Below, one piece after another: positions 36,062 to 45,322 of a stretch of DNA of 52,500 bases. Every line of letters starts with the position of its first letter. Position 1 is the stretch's first letter. The stretch is from NCBI RefSeq assembly GCF_014207445.1, contig NZ_JACHEM010000022.1:1-52500 (forward strand). Reading direction: 5' to 3'. Under the pieces are notes generated by a model. That model was not told where the DNA came from and ran no database searches. It worked only from the letters and a program-made list of their open reading frames with translations. Source of the stretch: Streptomyces candidus (GTDB lineage Bacteria > Actinomycetota > Actinomycetes > Streptomycetales > Streptomycetaceae). The translations under genes were made by a program, and so were the position numbers.

Positions 36062-36835
36062 ATGCGTCTGGGGCATCTCACCATCCACCCGGTGATCGAC
36101 GGGTACGCCGTCATGGAACCCGAGGGCATCTTCGCTGATGTCCCCGCCGCCGCACTGCAAGAGGAAGGACTCCTCAACGTCGACGGCCTGTTGGAGTTCC
36201 CCTTCGGAGGATTTCTCGTGCTGGGGCCTGAGGAGAGGACCGTACTGGTCGATCTCGGCGCCGGCCCTGATCCGGGCTTCTTTCCCTTCACCGCGCCGCG
36301 TCACGGCCTGCTGCCCGGTGCCCTCAGGGCGCAGGGCGTCGATCCGGCGGACATCACCGACGTCGTCCTGAGCCACCTCCATGCCGACCACATCGGATGG
36401 GCGACGGTAGGAGGTGACGTCTACTTCCGCCATGCGCGTCACCACGTCCACGCCGAGGACTGGCGCTACTACGTGGACGGTGACTCCCACCCCTCGATCC
36501 GCGCACATCTCACTCCGCTCATCGACCAGGTGAACCTCTGGGAGGGGCCGGAGACGGAGCTCTTTCCCTGGCTGAACCTGCACGCCGCTCCCGGTCACAC
36601 GCCGGGCTCCGCGGTGGCCATACTGCATTCCGGACAGGAGCGACTGGTGCTGGTCGGGGACCTGTTGCACACACCGGCTGAACTGAGGCAACCGCAGTGG
36701 CACGGAACCTCGGACTGGGACCGGGACGAGGCCGTCTTCCAACGGCGGACATGGCGGGCGTACTGCCGCGAGAACGACGCCCCGCTGGTGGGCCCCCACT
36801 TCCCCGACCTGCGCCCGGTACGCGTGGAGACTTGA
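36062..36835 (+). CDS. MBL-fold metallo-hydrolase
   Basis: The protein has 257 residues. The zinc motif is LSHLHADHIGW (HxHxDH). HAAPGHTPGSAVAILHSG gives the third-histidine region, LVLVGDLLHTPAELRQP the bridging Asp, and LVGPHFPDLRPVR the C-terminal His. It is of the lactonase/quorum-quencher or general hydrolase type; substrate unknown. ATG 36062 follows GGAAGGGG; 28 upstream codons in the same frame are not conserved. It is divergent from the glutamine-synthetase-like ligase and could act with it, but nothing in the sequence proves that. Confidence 0.85.
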   Translation: MRLGHLTIHPVIDGYAVMEPEGIFADVPAAALQEEGLLNVDGLLEFPFGGFLVLGPEERTVLVDLGAGPDPGFFPFTAPRHGLLPGALRAQGVDPADITDVVLSHLHADHIGWATVGGDVYFRHARHHVHAEDWRYYVDGDSHPSIRAHLTPLIDQVNLWEGPETELFPWLNLHAAPGHTPGSAVAILHSGQERLVLVGDLLHTPAELRQPQWHGTSDWDRDEAVFQRRTWRAYCRENDAPLVGPHFPDLRPVRVET

Positions 36836-37566
36836 TCCCGTACCGCACACCCCAGCCAGCCGCGTCCGCCCTTAGCACGCCCAGTACGTGCAGCACCAGC
36901 GAACTGGCTGTCAGGATTCTGAGGAGCCCCGGCTGGGCAGCATGATCGACGGGCATGATCGGCTCTGTCCAAGACCGATGCAGTGGTCGAATGGCACGTC
37001 GCCACTCCACGTCGGCGGCCTGTCGATGAATACGTCCACATCACCGGTCGAGACCGGAGTGACGTAGTGATCACCCGGCAGCCCGAGGGATGTTCCGCCA
37101 ACCCCGCGGGGAGATCGGTGGGGTGAAGGATTCCTCGTACGGTGGGCCTCCTTCGGGTCGGCGGGACGGGTCGGCAGGAGTCGGGATGCCCCGGTTGGCC
37201 TTGGCCGGCGGTGAGCCGGCTGAATGATGGATACCGTCGGAATGCTGAACATGTGGTCAGGCCGCAATCGGACCTCCCCATCGCCGTTCGCGCGCTCCGC
37301 CAGTCCCCCTCGCTTCCGGGTCGCGGGGTGTGCGGAAGACGAACTTGATGCTCAGAGGCCAGGAGAACCCAGCCCGCTCATCGACAAGTTGAGCACGCCG
37401 ACGCGCCAGGACCCGACGGCTCCCTCGTTGTTCCGGGCCGATGCCCGGGCAACGGCACCGGGCTCGTTTGATTCTTGGCAGGAGGCGCTGTTTTTTCGGG
37501 CGCCGCCGGGGGATGATCCTCTTCGGGTCCGCGCCGTGCGGGCCTGCAACTTGAGAGGCATTGAGC
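36836..37566. other. 731 bp upstream of the cold-shock gene, no firm gene
   Basis: A minus-strand frame between 36911 and 37267 contains GLPGDHYVTPVSTGDVDVFI DRPP, which has some coding character but no start with a ribosome site and no recognised family. The part just before 37567 is the untranslated leader of the cold-shock gene. Confidence 0.4.
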
Positions 37567-37770
37567 ATGGCAACGGGAACCGTGAAGTGGTTCAACGCGG
37601 AAAAGGGCTTCGGCTTCATCGAGCAGGACGGCGGAGGCCCCGACGTCTTCGCCCACTACTCCAACATCAACGCCTCCGGCTTCCGTGAACTCCAGGAAGG
37701 CCAGAAGGTCTCCTTCGACATCACGCAGGGCCAGAAGGGCCCCCAGGCAGAGAACATCACCCCCGCCTGA
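37567..37770 (+). CDS. CspA-family cold-shock protein
   Basis: The protein has 67 residues and is a single OB-fold that binds single-stranded RNA and DNA. Both RNA-binding motifs are present: GTVKWFNAEKGFGFIEQ (RNP1) and GPDVFAHYSNI (RNP2). Full length for the family. The ribosome site GAGAGG lies 9 nt before ATG 37567; an in-frame TTG six bases upstream is less likely. A monocistronic unit. Confidence 0.95.
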   Translation: MATGTVKWFNAEKGFGFIEQDGGGPDVFAHYSNINASGFRELQEGQKVSFDITQGQKGPQAENITPA

Positions 37771-37981
37771 CCCTCTCCGCCCGCGACGAGCACCGAAGCA
37801 CGGCCAGGTGGCGGGCGCTCAGGAGCAGTGCCAAGAGAGTGAGCAAGGCTCCCTGTTCCGGTGGTACCTGCATCTGCGCCTCCGGCCCCAGGGCCTCGGC
37901 GACGGGGTCCGGGGGCGTTCCGTGGCCGATCATGTAGCGGCGCAGCTCGTCGGTCAGTACGACGTCCTTTACCGGTTGCAT
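37757..37981 (-). pseudogene. caffeoyl-CoA-type O-methyltransferase, N-terminal stump
   Basis: ATG 37981 has an excellent ribosome site (AGGAGGT). The first 55 residues (VVLTDELRRYMIGHGTPPDP, MQVPPEQGALLTLLALLLSA) match the start of class I SAM-dependent O-methyltransferases of the caffeoyl-CoA type. Homology ends after LLLSARH, exactly where the SAM-binding GTFTGYSA strand should begin, and about 20 unrelated residues follow to the stop. About two-thirds of the enzyme is missing. It follows the 38040-38933 gene on the same strand and was probably its operon partner. Confidence 0.65.
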
Positions 37982-38039
37982 GTGACCTCCCTGCTTCGGT
38001 GGAGGTGAGGGTTTGCGGAGTGCCGGTAGCAGGGTCGCC

Positions 38040-38933
38040 TCAGGGCTGAGCAGTATTGCTCTCGAGTGAGTAGGCGAGCTGCACAGCTTGCTGCCGCAGT
38101 CGGGTCTGGATGGTCTCTTCGGTCTGGACCAGATGTTCCCGTGCGGTGGGTAGTGCCTGCTGGGAGAGGGGCGGACTGGCGTAGTAGAGGCCGCGGCTTT
38201 CCAGATCCGCGATGACCCATAGCAGACGAGGCAGCAGTTGGGCTTTCAGCGCATGGCGGCATACGGGGCCTCGGCGGCTGAGGAAGAACCGGTCGTAGAG
38301 GTCGGCTTCCTGTTGGCTGGGCTCTTCTCCCGCCCCCCGTCCGGCCTGCTGGAGCAGGGAGGCCCCCTCGGGGACGAGATGGGCCGCCACCGCGGCGTGC
38401 ACGCGGTGATTGCGTCGCGCGGCCTGGGCCATGGCGGGCGGACCGGCGTCCGCCGCGCGTTTGAGGAGACGGGGCAGTCCCTGGTAGTCGCGTGCCCACT
38501 CGCCGCTGAATGCGGGATGAGCCTGTGCCATGCGCGGCCGGACAATGTGGTGATAGAGGGCAGGCGAGCAGCTTCCCGCGTACAGCAGCAACGCCGAGTA
38601 CAGGTCCAGCAACCGGACCACCTCCTCAGCCGGTGCGGACTGCTCGTGTGTCAGCACGTCCCGCAGAAGCGACCACTCCAGGAATGTGACTTGGTGGCCG
38701 ACCAGCCACCGGTGCCAGGCCAGATCCGCCGGTTGGCGCGGAGAAGGGAAGCCGATAAGGGGCTTCCCGTGCTCGGCCTGCCGGGTCAGCATGACCCACT
38801 CCGATGTCCGCCACTGGCGTTCGAGCGCCGCCCCGCAAGAGGACGGGCATTCGGCACCGGAGGACGGCAAGTCCGCCTCGGGCAGTACCAGGTGCAGCGC
38901 CGGCGGTGCCACGTCGCAACGGGCGGCCGTCAT
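38040..38933 (-). CDS. possible tyrosine 3-hydroxylase-like protein
   Basis: The protein has 297 residues and is mainly helical. YHHIVRPRMAQAHPAFSGEW ARDYQGLPRLLKRAA and WHRWLVGHQVTFLEWSLLRD resemble, from memory, the heme-dependent L-tyrosine 3-hydroxylases of the LmbB2/SfmD type found in antibiotic clusters. The following gene begins as an O-methyltransferase, the partner expected in 3-hydroxy-O-methyltyrosine pathways, which supports the idea. I cannot point to confirmed heme ligands, so the assignment is tentative and a conserved hypothetical is the fallback. The ATG at 38933 has GGGGTG upstream. Confidence 0.45.
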   Translation of the reverse strand: MTAARCDVAPPALHLVLPEADLPSSGAECPSSCGAALERQWRTSEWVMLTRQAEHGKPLIGFPSPRQPADLAWHRWLVGHQVTFLEWSLLRDVLTHEQSAPAEEVVRLLDLYSALLLYAGSCSPALYHHIVRPRMAQAHPAFSGEWARDYQGLPRLLKRAADAGPPAMAQAARRNHRVHAAVAAHLVPEGASLLQQAGRGAGEEPSQQEADLYDRFFLSRRGPVCRHALKAQLLPRLLWVIADLESRGLYYASPPLSQQALPTAREHLVQTEETIQTRLRQQAVQLAYSLESNTAQP

Positions 38934-39051
38934 CTGAGCACCCCAGGTATGCCGGCTTGCGCATCTCTGCGCCTGCCCGCAGGGCGCGGGCGCGTGCCCT
39001 CAGGTCGTGCACGTCGCCGCGCGATCGCACATACAGGAGGTACAGGAGGGG

Positions 39052-39074
39052 TGCCGAGGTGGCACACCTCGGCA
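39052..39074. terminator. hairpin with 10-bp stem
   Basis: TGCCGAGGTG (39052-39061) pairs perfectly with CACCTCGGCA (39065-39074) across a 3-nt loop. It stands just outside the left copy of the long inverted repeat and may be a terminator or part of that element. Confidence 0.5.
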
Positions 39075-39083
39075 AAGGCTGGA

Positions 39084-39159
39084 GGCCACGAATTCATATC
39101 GCCGAACGCCTCACTGAGTCGATTTCCAGACGGACGCACTCGCGGCCCGGGCGGTGCCC
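39084..39159 (+). repeat. long imperfect inverted repeat, left copy
   Basis: About 75 bp beginning GGCCACGAATTCATATCGCC and ending CTCGCGGCCCGGGCGGTGCC recurs in inverse orientation at 43096-43172, with most bases identical and length differing by about one. In both copies one frame reads GHEFISPNASL. The pair encloses 4.1 kb. Confidence 0.65.
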
Positions 39160-39714
39160 TGCGGCCTGCTCAGAAGCCGGAACCGCCTGTGGTCCGGCCA
39201 CGACCCCCACCGGCGGTGCGGCCGCGGAGCAGGCCGGGCGGGATTCATTCCACTGTTTCCCGCGGACGGTAGTCCACCGCAAACACCAGACTGCACTGAT
39301 TGCCCACGCCCAGCATGTCGATCACCGGATGCAGGGCAAACGGGACGCCGTGTCATGGCAGGAACGCCGTCATGGATGGATCTTGCGGGGCCCTCGCAGA
39401 TGACTGACTGGGCTGGTTCATGCTTGGACGACAGGCCTCACTTCGTCATCTCGGCGCCCTTGTGGCCATTTGCCGCACGGCATGTAACGCGGACCATCCC
39501 TGGGGACTGCTCCCGTATCACCGGGCGCTGCCCCGCTGGGGAATCAGGGACGCGCGCCGCCACAGCCTCCAGGATGCCGAGTCGATCAGCCCGAGGTCGT
39601 TGAGCTGGGACTGGGACACCGCCATGTCGCATTCTGTGGCAGGCGAGACGACTTGGGACGCCAGGGGGAACGGGAGTTACGGGACGCGGGCGGCGAAGTC
39701 ACGTGCATCCAGGC
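39160..39714. other. about 550 bp with no recognisable gene
   Basis: Several frames cross the region without start signals or family resemblance. It appears to be decayed DNA between the repeat and the SDR relic. Confidence 0.4.
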
Positions 39715-40050
39715 CGATGGCCGCCCAGGTACAGAACTGCATGGACCGGGTCGCGAGCCGTTACGGCGGCATCGACGTGGCCTGCAACGACGCCGGCGTC
39801 GGCAGCGGCAAACTCCCCCATGAGATGGGCGTCGAGGAGTGGGACCACGTCCAGGCCACCCCCGCCCGAGGCGTGTTCTTGCGGCCGACGCCGAGAAAAG
39901 CGCACGCGCAGTACCCGGCGACGCCGAGAAAAGCGCACGCGCAGTACTCGGGCTCGCGTCCGACGACTTCCCTTTATGACAGGTGCGTCGATCACCGTGG
40001 ACGGCGGAAGCGCATCGGGCCGGAAAAGGATCCAGCCGAACGCTCTCTGA
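39715..40050 (+). pseudogene. SDR oxidoreductase relic with internal deletion
   Basis: The frame VASRYGGIDVACNDAGVGSG and LPHEMGVEEWDHVQATPARG VFL matches the middle of an SDR enzyme (NNAG region, with variant NDAG). It then runs into a 33-bp tandem repeat. The C-terminal end reappears in another frame as FMTGASITVDGGSA, the normal SDR ending. The catalytic YxxxK segment and the nucleotide-binding start are absent. It is non-functional. Confidence 0.7.
39882..39947 (+). repeat. two tandem 33-bp repeats
   Basis: Units 39882-39914 and 39915-39947 share 28 identical bases ending GAGAAAAGCGCACGCGCAGTAC less the first few; the period of 33 is a multiple of three and gives the repeated peptide TPRKAHAQY. 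It lies at the deletion point of the SDR relic, suggesting slippage during rearrangement. Confidence 0.75.
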
Positions 40051-40603
40051 GAGTGGGCCCTTGGTCTCAGCAGCGATTCACCGAACCGCCGAGGCGGCCT
40101 GCCGCTACACCTGCGGATGTGCCAGGCGGGTTCCCGAGCAACCGACGCGCCACCGCCGGGCTGGGCACGTCCAGGGAGTATGCCCGTGCCACTAGGGGGA
40201 AGGTCTTTCCGACCACCGCGGAGCCCCGATCACACAGCCCGCCCTGTTCGTGGGCGACGCCCTGACGCCTCGACCACCTGGATGCCGACGCCATCGACGC
40301 CTACCCCGCCACCCTCCCCGCCCTGTCCGCCGCCCACCTCCGGGGAAACGGCGGCCAATGGAAGCAGCAAGCAGGAACGCCCCGACGAGGTCAACGGCGG
40401 GCTGACCGCCCTCCAGCGGTGAGTCAGACGGGCCACCCGAGCAGCTCGGCGGTGCGTCTCGGGGCCGGGCGGTTCATCGCTGCTCAGCGCTCAGCCGGCT
40501 GCCCGCTGTTCCAAGAGGTCCAGGGTCGTGCGGGCGGACCGACGCACCGGGATGATGCCGGTGGCCCGGTCCTGGGGCCGCCTCCGGTTCGGGATGTGCG
40601 CGC
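40051..40603. other. 553 bp of probable gene debris
   Basis: Fragments such as LDHLDADAIDAYPATLPALS AAHL (about 40268-40340) have coding character but are broken, and no complete gene or family was recognised. Confidence 0.4.
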
Positions 40604-41182
40604 TCAGTCGTTTGCCGTCGGAGTGGTGCGGATGACCGCCTGGTCGCCGTGGGGGCCGAACAGGTGCAGGATTTCCACCGCTTCGGCGTGGGCGGGGCCG
40701 AACCAGTGGGGTTCACCGGTGTCGAACTCAGCCACCTGACCCGGCCGCAGGATGAGCTCGCGCTTCCCGAGAATGAGGCGGAGCTCGCCTGCGAGCACGT
40801 AGAGCCATTCGTAGCCGGAGTGGGCCACCAGCCGCGGCTCGCGGTGCGCGAGCACCTGCTTGAAGACCTGGACGCGGCCCGGGTACTGCGTCAGCGGGAC
40901 GAGGACACTTCCGGGCTCCCGGCTCCGCGGCTTCAGATGGACGCGGGGATCACCGGTGGGCGGTGCGGTCACCAGCTGATCCAGCGCGACGCGGTGGGCC
41001 TGTGCGAGTGGGATGAGCAGGTCGAGCGTCGGACGCCGCCGGCCCGACTCCAGCCTGGACAGCGTGCTTACGGAGATTCCGGTGTCCTTGGCGAGCGTTT
41101 CGAGGGTGAGGTTGCGGTCGCGCCGCAGGGCGCGCAGCCGTGGGCCGATGCCGGCGAGGAGTTCCGCGAGTTCGGTGTCCAT
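40604..41182 (-). CDS. XRE-family regulator with cupin domain
   Basis: The protein has 192 residues. The helix-turn-helix lies at about residues 12-68 (IGPRLRALRRDRNLTLETLA, DTGISVSTLSRLESGRRRPT). A C-terminal small-molecule-binding cupin follows (about 115-185, VAHSGYEWLYVLAGELRLIL, FDTGEPHWFGPA). Such proteins repress efflux or catabolic genes and sense a ligand through the cupin. It is divergent from the DHA2-type exporter with 95 bp between them, so it probably controls that exporter and itself. The start at 41182 begins the conserved domain; upstream codons read into the shared promoter. Confidence 0.9.
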   Translation of the reverse strand: MDTELAELLAGIGPRLRALRRDRNLTLETLAKDTGISVSTLSRLESGRRRPTLDLLIPLAQAHRVALDQLVTAPPTGDPRVHLKPRSREPGSVLVPLTQYPGRVQVFKQVLAHREPRLVAHSGYEWLYVLAGELRLILGKRELILRPGQVAEFDTGEPHWFGPAHAEAVEILHLFGPHGDQAVIRTTPTAND

Positions 41183-41277
41183 GCGGCCATTTTGCAATCT
41201 CCGCAAATTTCCTGGGCCTGGGCCCTCCCCCGGCCCGAGCCTGGGCGGCAACCGATCCCGTAGAAGGGGGACTTCCC

Positions 41278-42678
41278 ATGTCCGCCGCATCCCTGACCGC
41301 TCCCCCCTCGCCACTGAGCGCGCGCCGACGCTGGACGGTGCTGACCGTCTGCGCGCTCAGCATGTTCCTGGTGGGGGTGGACACCACCATCGTCAACGTG
41401 GGCCTGCCCGAGGTCGGCCGGGGCCTGGACGTGGACACCCGTGGCCTCGAATGGGTCGTCAACGCCTACACGGTGGTGCTGGCCAGCCTCCTCATCGTTT
41501 CCGGCGCGCTCGCGGACCGCTTCGGGCGCCGCCGCATCTTCCAGTGCGGACTGCTCGTCTTCGGCCTGGCCTCCCTCGCCTGCGCCCTCGCCCCGTCGTT
41601 CGGCGTACTCGTCGCGGCCCGGGCCGTTCAGGGAGTGGGGGCCTCCATGCTGAGTCCGGTGGCGCTGGCGATAGTGGTCAACGCGATGCCCGACCCACGC
41701 GAACGTGCCCGGGCCATCGGCGTGTGGGCATCGGTGTTCGGGCTCAGCATGGCGGCGGGCCCCGTCACCGGCGGGGCGCTCATCGCCGCCTTCGGCTGGC
41801 GCTCGGTGTTCTGGATCAACGCCCCGGTCGTGATCGCCGCCCTGGTCCTGGTCGCCGTGTTCGTCCCCGAGTCCCGCGCGAAGCACCCCCGGCGCCTGGA
41901 TCTGCCCGGCCAGGTACTCCTCACTGTGGTTCTCTGCCTCTCTGTCGGAGTTCTCATCGAAGGACCCCGCATCGGCTGGGCCTCACCCACAGCCCTCGCC
42001 GTCTACGCCCTGATCACAGCGGCGACGGCCGGCTTCGTCCTCGTGCAATCGCGCCGCAGCGAACCCCTGATGGACCTCGGCCTCTTCCGCCGGCCGCCGT
42101 TCGCCACGGCAGCCCTCGGTGCCATGGCGGTGTTCGTCGCACTGAACGTGAGCCTGCTGCTCAACACCTTCTACCTCCAGCACACTCGCGGCTGGACACC
42201 GCTTGAGGCCGGCGCCTCGACCCTGCCCATGGCACTCGGTGCAACCCTGTGCGCGCCGTGGGCGGGCGCTCTGGTGGGCCGTTTCGGGCCGAGACACCCG
42301 CTGCTTCTCGGGGCCGGGTTCACCACAGCCGGCGGTCTGTGCCTGATCGGCCTGAACCAGGACACGAGCATTCCGCTGATCCTTCTCGCCCACCTGCTGA
42401 TCGGCATCGGATTCGGCTTCGCCAACGCCCCACTGACCAATACCGCGGTCAGCGGTCTGCCCCCGTCCCGGGCCGGCGTAGCGGGGGCGATCACCTCCAC
42501 CGCGCGCCAGCTCGGCGCGGCACTCGGTATCGCCGTTGCCGGGGGTCTGATCGCGGGCGCCGGCCCTGCCGGTCTCGCCGCCGCCTCACGCCCAGGATGG
42601 CTGCTCGTAGCGGCCTGCGGACTGTTCCTCCTCGTAGTGGCACGCGCCTCACAGCCCGCAGCCGGCAAATCCCTCTGA
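41278..42678 (+). CDS. MFS transporter of the EmrB/QacA (DHA2) type
   Basis: This is a 466-residue proton-driven exporter with about 14 predicted membrane segments. Motif A is ALADRFGRRRIFQ, motif B-like RAVQGVGASMLSPVALAI and motif C-like GVWASVFGLSMAAGPVTGGAL are present, along with the opening VTTIVNVGLPEVG-type segment (VDTTIVNVGLPEVGRGLDVD). DHA2 members expel drugs or self-made antibiotics. The ATG follows AGGGGG. The divergent XRE-cupin regulator is its likely repressor. Confidence 0.9.
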   Translation: MSAASLTAPPSPLSARRRWTVLTVCALSMFLVGVDTTIVNVGLPEVGRGLDVDTRGLEWVVNAYTVVLASLLIVSGALADRFGRRRIFQCGLLVFGLASLACALAPSFGVLVAARAVQGVGASMLSPVALAIVVNAMPDPRERARAIGVWASVFGLSMAAGPVTGGALIAAFGWRSVFWINAPVVIAALVLVAVFVPESRAKHPRRLDLPGQVLLTVVLCLSVGVLIEGPRIGWASPTALAVYALITAATAGFVLVQSRRSEPLMDLGLFRRPPFATAALGAMAVFVALNVSLLLNTFYLQHTRGWTPLEAGASTLPMALGATLCAPWAGALVGRFGPRHPLLLGAGFTTAGGLCLIGLNQDTSIPLILLAHLLIGIGFGFANAPLTNTAVSGLPPSRAGVAGAITSTARQLGAALGIAVAGGLIAGAGPAGLAAASRPGWLLVAACGLFLLVVARASQPAAGKSL

Positions 42679-43683
42679 AACACGCTGCTTTAGGTTCTGG
42701 TCGTGAAGCGGGCCGTGTCATTCCGTGCTGTCGACGGGCCGTTCGCCGTCGCGTTTCGAGGAGTCCGGTCCTCAATGACCGGGGTCATCGCCACCACAGT
42801 TCGCAACGGTGGGGGAACGCACCGGTACGCGTCCTCGACTGCACGCCGGGCCCATGAACGCGGGTGACCTCTGGTCGTATCGGCCACGCGCCGCCGGGTG
42901 CCTCCGTAGCGTGAAGAGGCCTTGGGCTTGCGGGCGTGGCCGCCCTCGGAGGCTCCGACCGCCTTGGTCAACAGGCGTTCCTGCACTACGCCGTCCCGGC
43001 CGTCGGTGGGCGCCGTAACGGTGGACCGCCTCGTCACTATCGAATGACCATGACCTGCACGCTTGCTCTCCGGCTGTGGACGTCGCCAGAGGCCGGGCAC
43101 CGCCCGGGCCGCGAGTACATACGAGGGACATCGATTCAGCGAGGCATTCGGCGATATGAACTCGTGGCCTGAAGCTTTACCGCGGTCTGCATGGTGGCAC
43201 AACGCCTGTCCGTGCGGTCGGTTCCGGAAGGCCCGATGTCAGGGCCTGGACCTGGCACGGCGCCGGCTCGGCACACTCGACTATGGCGATGCCGGACCAG
43301 TACGGGTGACGACCGGCGCCATGTCGGTGCGCCACTTCATGTCCGAGGCCGTCGTTGCCTTACCTGGGCGGCATCCGGGGGCGGTCCTGGAGTTCCCGAT
43401 GGAGACCCTGAGCAGAAGACGCTTGCCGACGGGGGCTGTCGATCTGGCCTGGGCACGATCGGCGCTCCCGTGCACCGGTTGCGGACACCCCGGCCAGCCC
43501 CTGACCACTTCAGCCGCAGTGCGGCATCGCCGTGATCGCCGACGACAAGGACGTGCGGACCCACTGGTCGCGCTGCGGATGGACTGGAAGGCGCGGACCG
43601 GGCGCGGGGTGCTCGACAACTACGAGCCGACCGGGACCGCCCTGCGCGCACCGACCTGCGCTTGAGCGGTCCACGACCTCGTT
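42679..43683. other. 1 kb with the right inverted repeat and no firm gene
   Basis: Apart from the repeat at 43096-43172, only broken frames are seen. Near 43540-43650, VIADDKDVRTHWSRCGW and KARTGRGVLDNYEPTGTALR occur in two different frames, probably debris of one gene. No family was recognised. Confidence 0.4.
43096..43172 (-). repeat. long imperfect inverted repeat, right copy
   Basis: Read on the minus strand this is GGCCACGAGTTCATATCGCC through CTCGCGGCCCGGGCGGTGCC, the partner of 39084-39159. The central block (about 10 bases around CTCGTATGT) is the least conserved part. Confidence 0.65.
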
Positions 43684-43977
43684 TCAGCGGTTGACGACCT
43701 GGCCCAGAATCGGCAGAGCGGGAGCGGCGGACTCGTCCGTGTACTGTGATTTCTGACGGATCTCGTTGCACTGGAAAGCGCGAGCCTCGTCCAGCACTTC
43801 GGGAATAACAATGACGTCGATGTCCTGAACGGTCGGACAGACGTCACGAATGACTTCGATGCTCTGCGAATAGTGGCCGTGCGGCGACTCGTCGGCCATA
43901 GCCGACGTGGCGGACATACCGGTCCCGGCCAGGACCACCAACGACCCCGCCCACACACGCTTGTTCATATGGTGCAT
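43684..43977 (-). CDS. small secreted rodlin-like protein
   Basis: The protein has 97 residues with a signal peptide (MNKRVWAGSLVVLAGTGMSA, cleavage near AMA). The mature part has two cysteines in VCPTVQDIDVIVIPEVLDEA and FQCNEIRQKSQYTD, an arrangement resembling rodlins, the surface rodlet proteins of aerial hyphae (C...QDxNVL...QQC...STQ). The match is partial and shorter than rodlins (about 130). GGAAGGAG upstream favours ATG 43977, though ATG 43968 is possible. No chaplin gene is adjacent. Confidence 0.5.
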   Translation of the reverse strand: MHHMNKRVWAGSLVVLAGTGMSATSAMADESPHGHYSQSIEVIRDVCPTVQDIDVIVIPEVLDEARAFQCNEIRQKSQYTDESAAPALPILGQVVNR

Positions 43978-44149
43978 TCTGCTGAGCGCTCCTTCCGATA
44001 AGGACACAGCACCCCCGTGCGGGTGCCGACGCCCGGGCCAACCGGCATAACGTGGCCAAGGTTGCGCGGTGGCGCGGACTTTCACCCACTTGCCGGACAT
44101 ACGCGCCGGTGAGGGATGAGTGTCGTAGGTCGCCTGCGAGCGGATGGTG

Positions 44150-44600
44150 ACGGCGCGTTCTCTTGGGCACCCGGGTCGGCCAGGGCACGGCGGGGCCGGA
44201 GGTCTCGGAGTGGGCCCGCGTGAGGACCGGGCCGAAACGGGTGCTTCCTTCGGTTCCTGGGACCGTGCCCAGCGGCCAGCTGCCCTCCTTCTTGGCCGAG
44301 GGAAAGCAGCGGAAGAAGGGCATCAGCCCGTCGGGCACTATCGGGTCACCGGTCCGCCGGGCAGGCTCGGTCCAGCGCAGCCGGCGCCAGCCAGGGCCGG
44401 GGTGCCGGGCACGGCCCAGACCTCCCCCCGTGGCGATGCTCACGGCGTCGTGGTCGATGCCTCCGACCATGTGGGGCCGGGTACTCCCGTCGACAAGACG
44501 TGCGTCGTGGTACTCGTCGTGCGACGGCTTCGTGGGGTCCCTGATCGTGTTCGTAGAGTGCGTTGAGGACCCATACCGCGTCAGGCATCGTCCTAGGCAT
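44150..44600 (-). pseudogene. conserved hypothetical gene with a frameshift
   Basis: ATG 44600 begins MPRTMPDAVWVLNALYEHDQ. Near 44535 the reading must change frame to continue as SHDEYHDARLVDGSTRPHMV, IATGGGLGRARHPGPGWRRL RWTEPARRTGDPIVPDG and FRCFPSAKKEGSWPL. Across both frames this matches a Streptomyces hypothetical family I recognise (GGGLGxxxHPGPxWRRLRW) with no known role. The expected C-terminus is not seen either. Probably inactive. Confidence 0.5.
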
Positions 44601-45322
44601 GAACCGGTTGGACCGTCGCCGCACAGCTCTCCAGCGGTCAGTAGGTGGCACCGGACGGCACGAGCGGCCACAGGCTGAGCATCGGGTTCGGTTCCTCGGA
44701 CATCCGCTCATGGTCCCGGGCGGACGACTTGGTCCTCTGCGAGGGGCGAACCTGACACCGCCCCGAACCCCGCGGCCCGAACCCGCCTGCAGGTACAGGG
44801 CCGGGATGACGAGCCGTGCTTCAGAACCGAAAAGCCGACCGCTGACCAACGATCTACCCCCAGCAACCGCCCACGACCAGCGCGAGCGAACGCAGAGTCG
44901 ATGCTTCAAGCCCTTTGACCTGCAACTCCAAGTCGGCGAAAACTCACTGAGGTACAAAGCCACCCCTCGTCCCGCGTCTGGTCGAACTCGCCCGCCTCGT
45001 TCAGCAGCTCCGCTGCCGCCCGTGAACACCGCATCTGCGCCTTCGGGTCACGGTGGAGGAGGGCCGCAAGCTACCGGACCAGAGGCCCAATGGCTTCTCG
45101 GCGCCGCAAAACTGACCATGCGCCAGGCCGCAGGACGTCGGCCGTCCGTGCGGCGAAGGCGTCTCAGGAATACACAACGACGGGTGCGTATCACGGGCTC
45201 GTTTGCCGTTGCCCGGTTCGCTGACCAGGGGCACCTGGCGCACACGCCCCTTACCTGACACTTAGGGTTGGCCTCATACGCAACGGGAGTTGCGAAGAAC
45301 CACACGAACCACGGGGGTTGCA
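44601..45322. other. 722 bp without a convincing gene
   Basis: Open frames on both strands lack ribosome sites and family resemblance. The end of the region must contain the promoter of the lipoprotein gene at 45323. Confidence 0.4.

Noticed and set aside
39882..39947. CRISPR-like repeats
   Set aside because: There are only two units, directly adjacent without spacers, inside a broken coding sequence.
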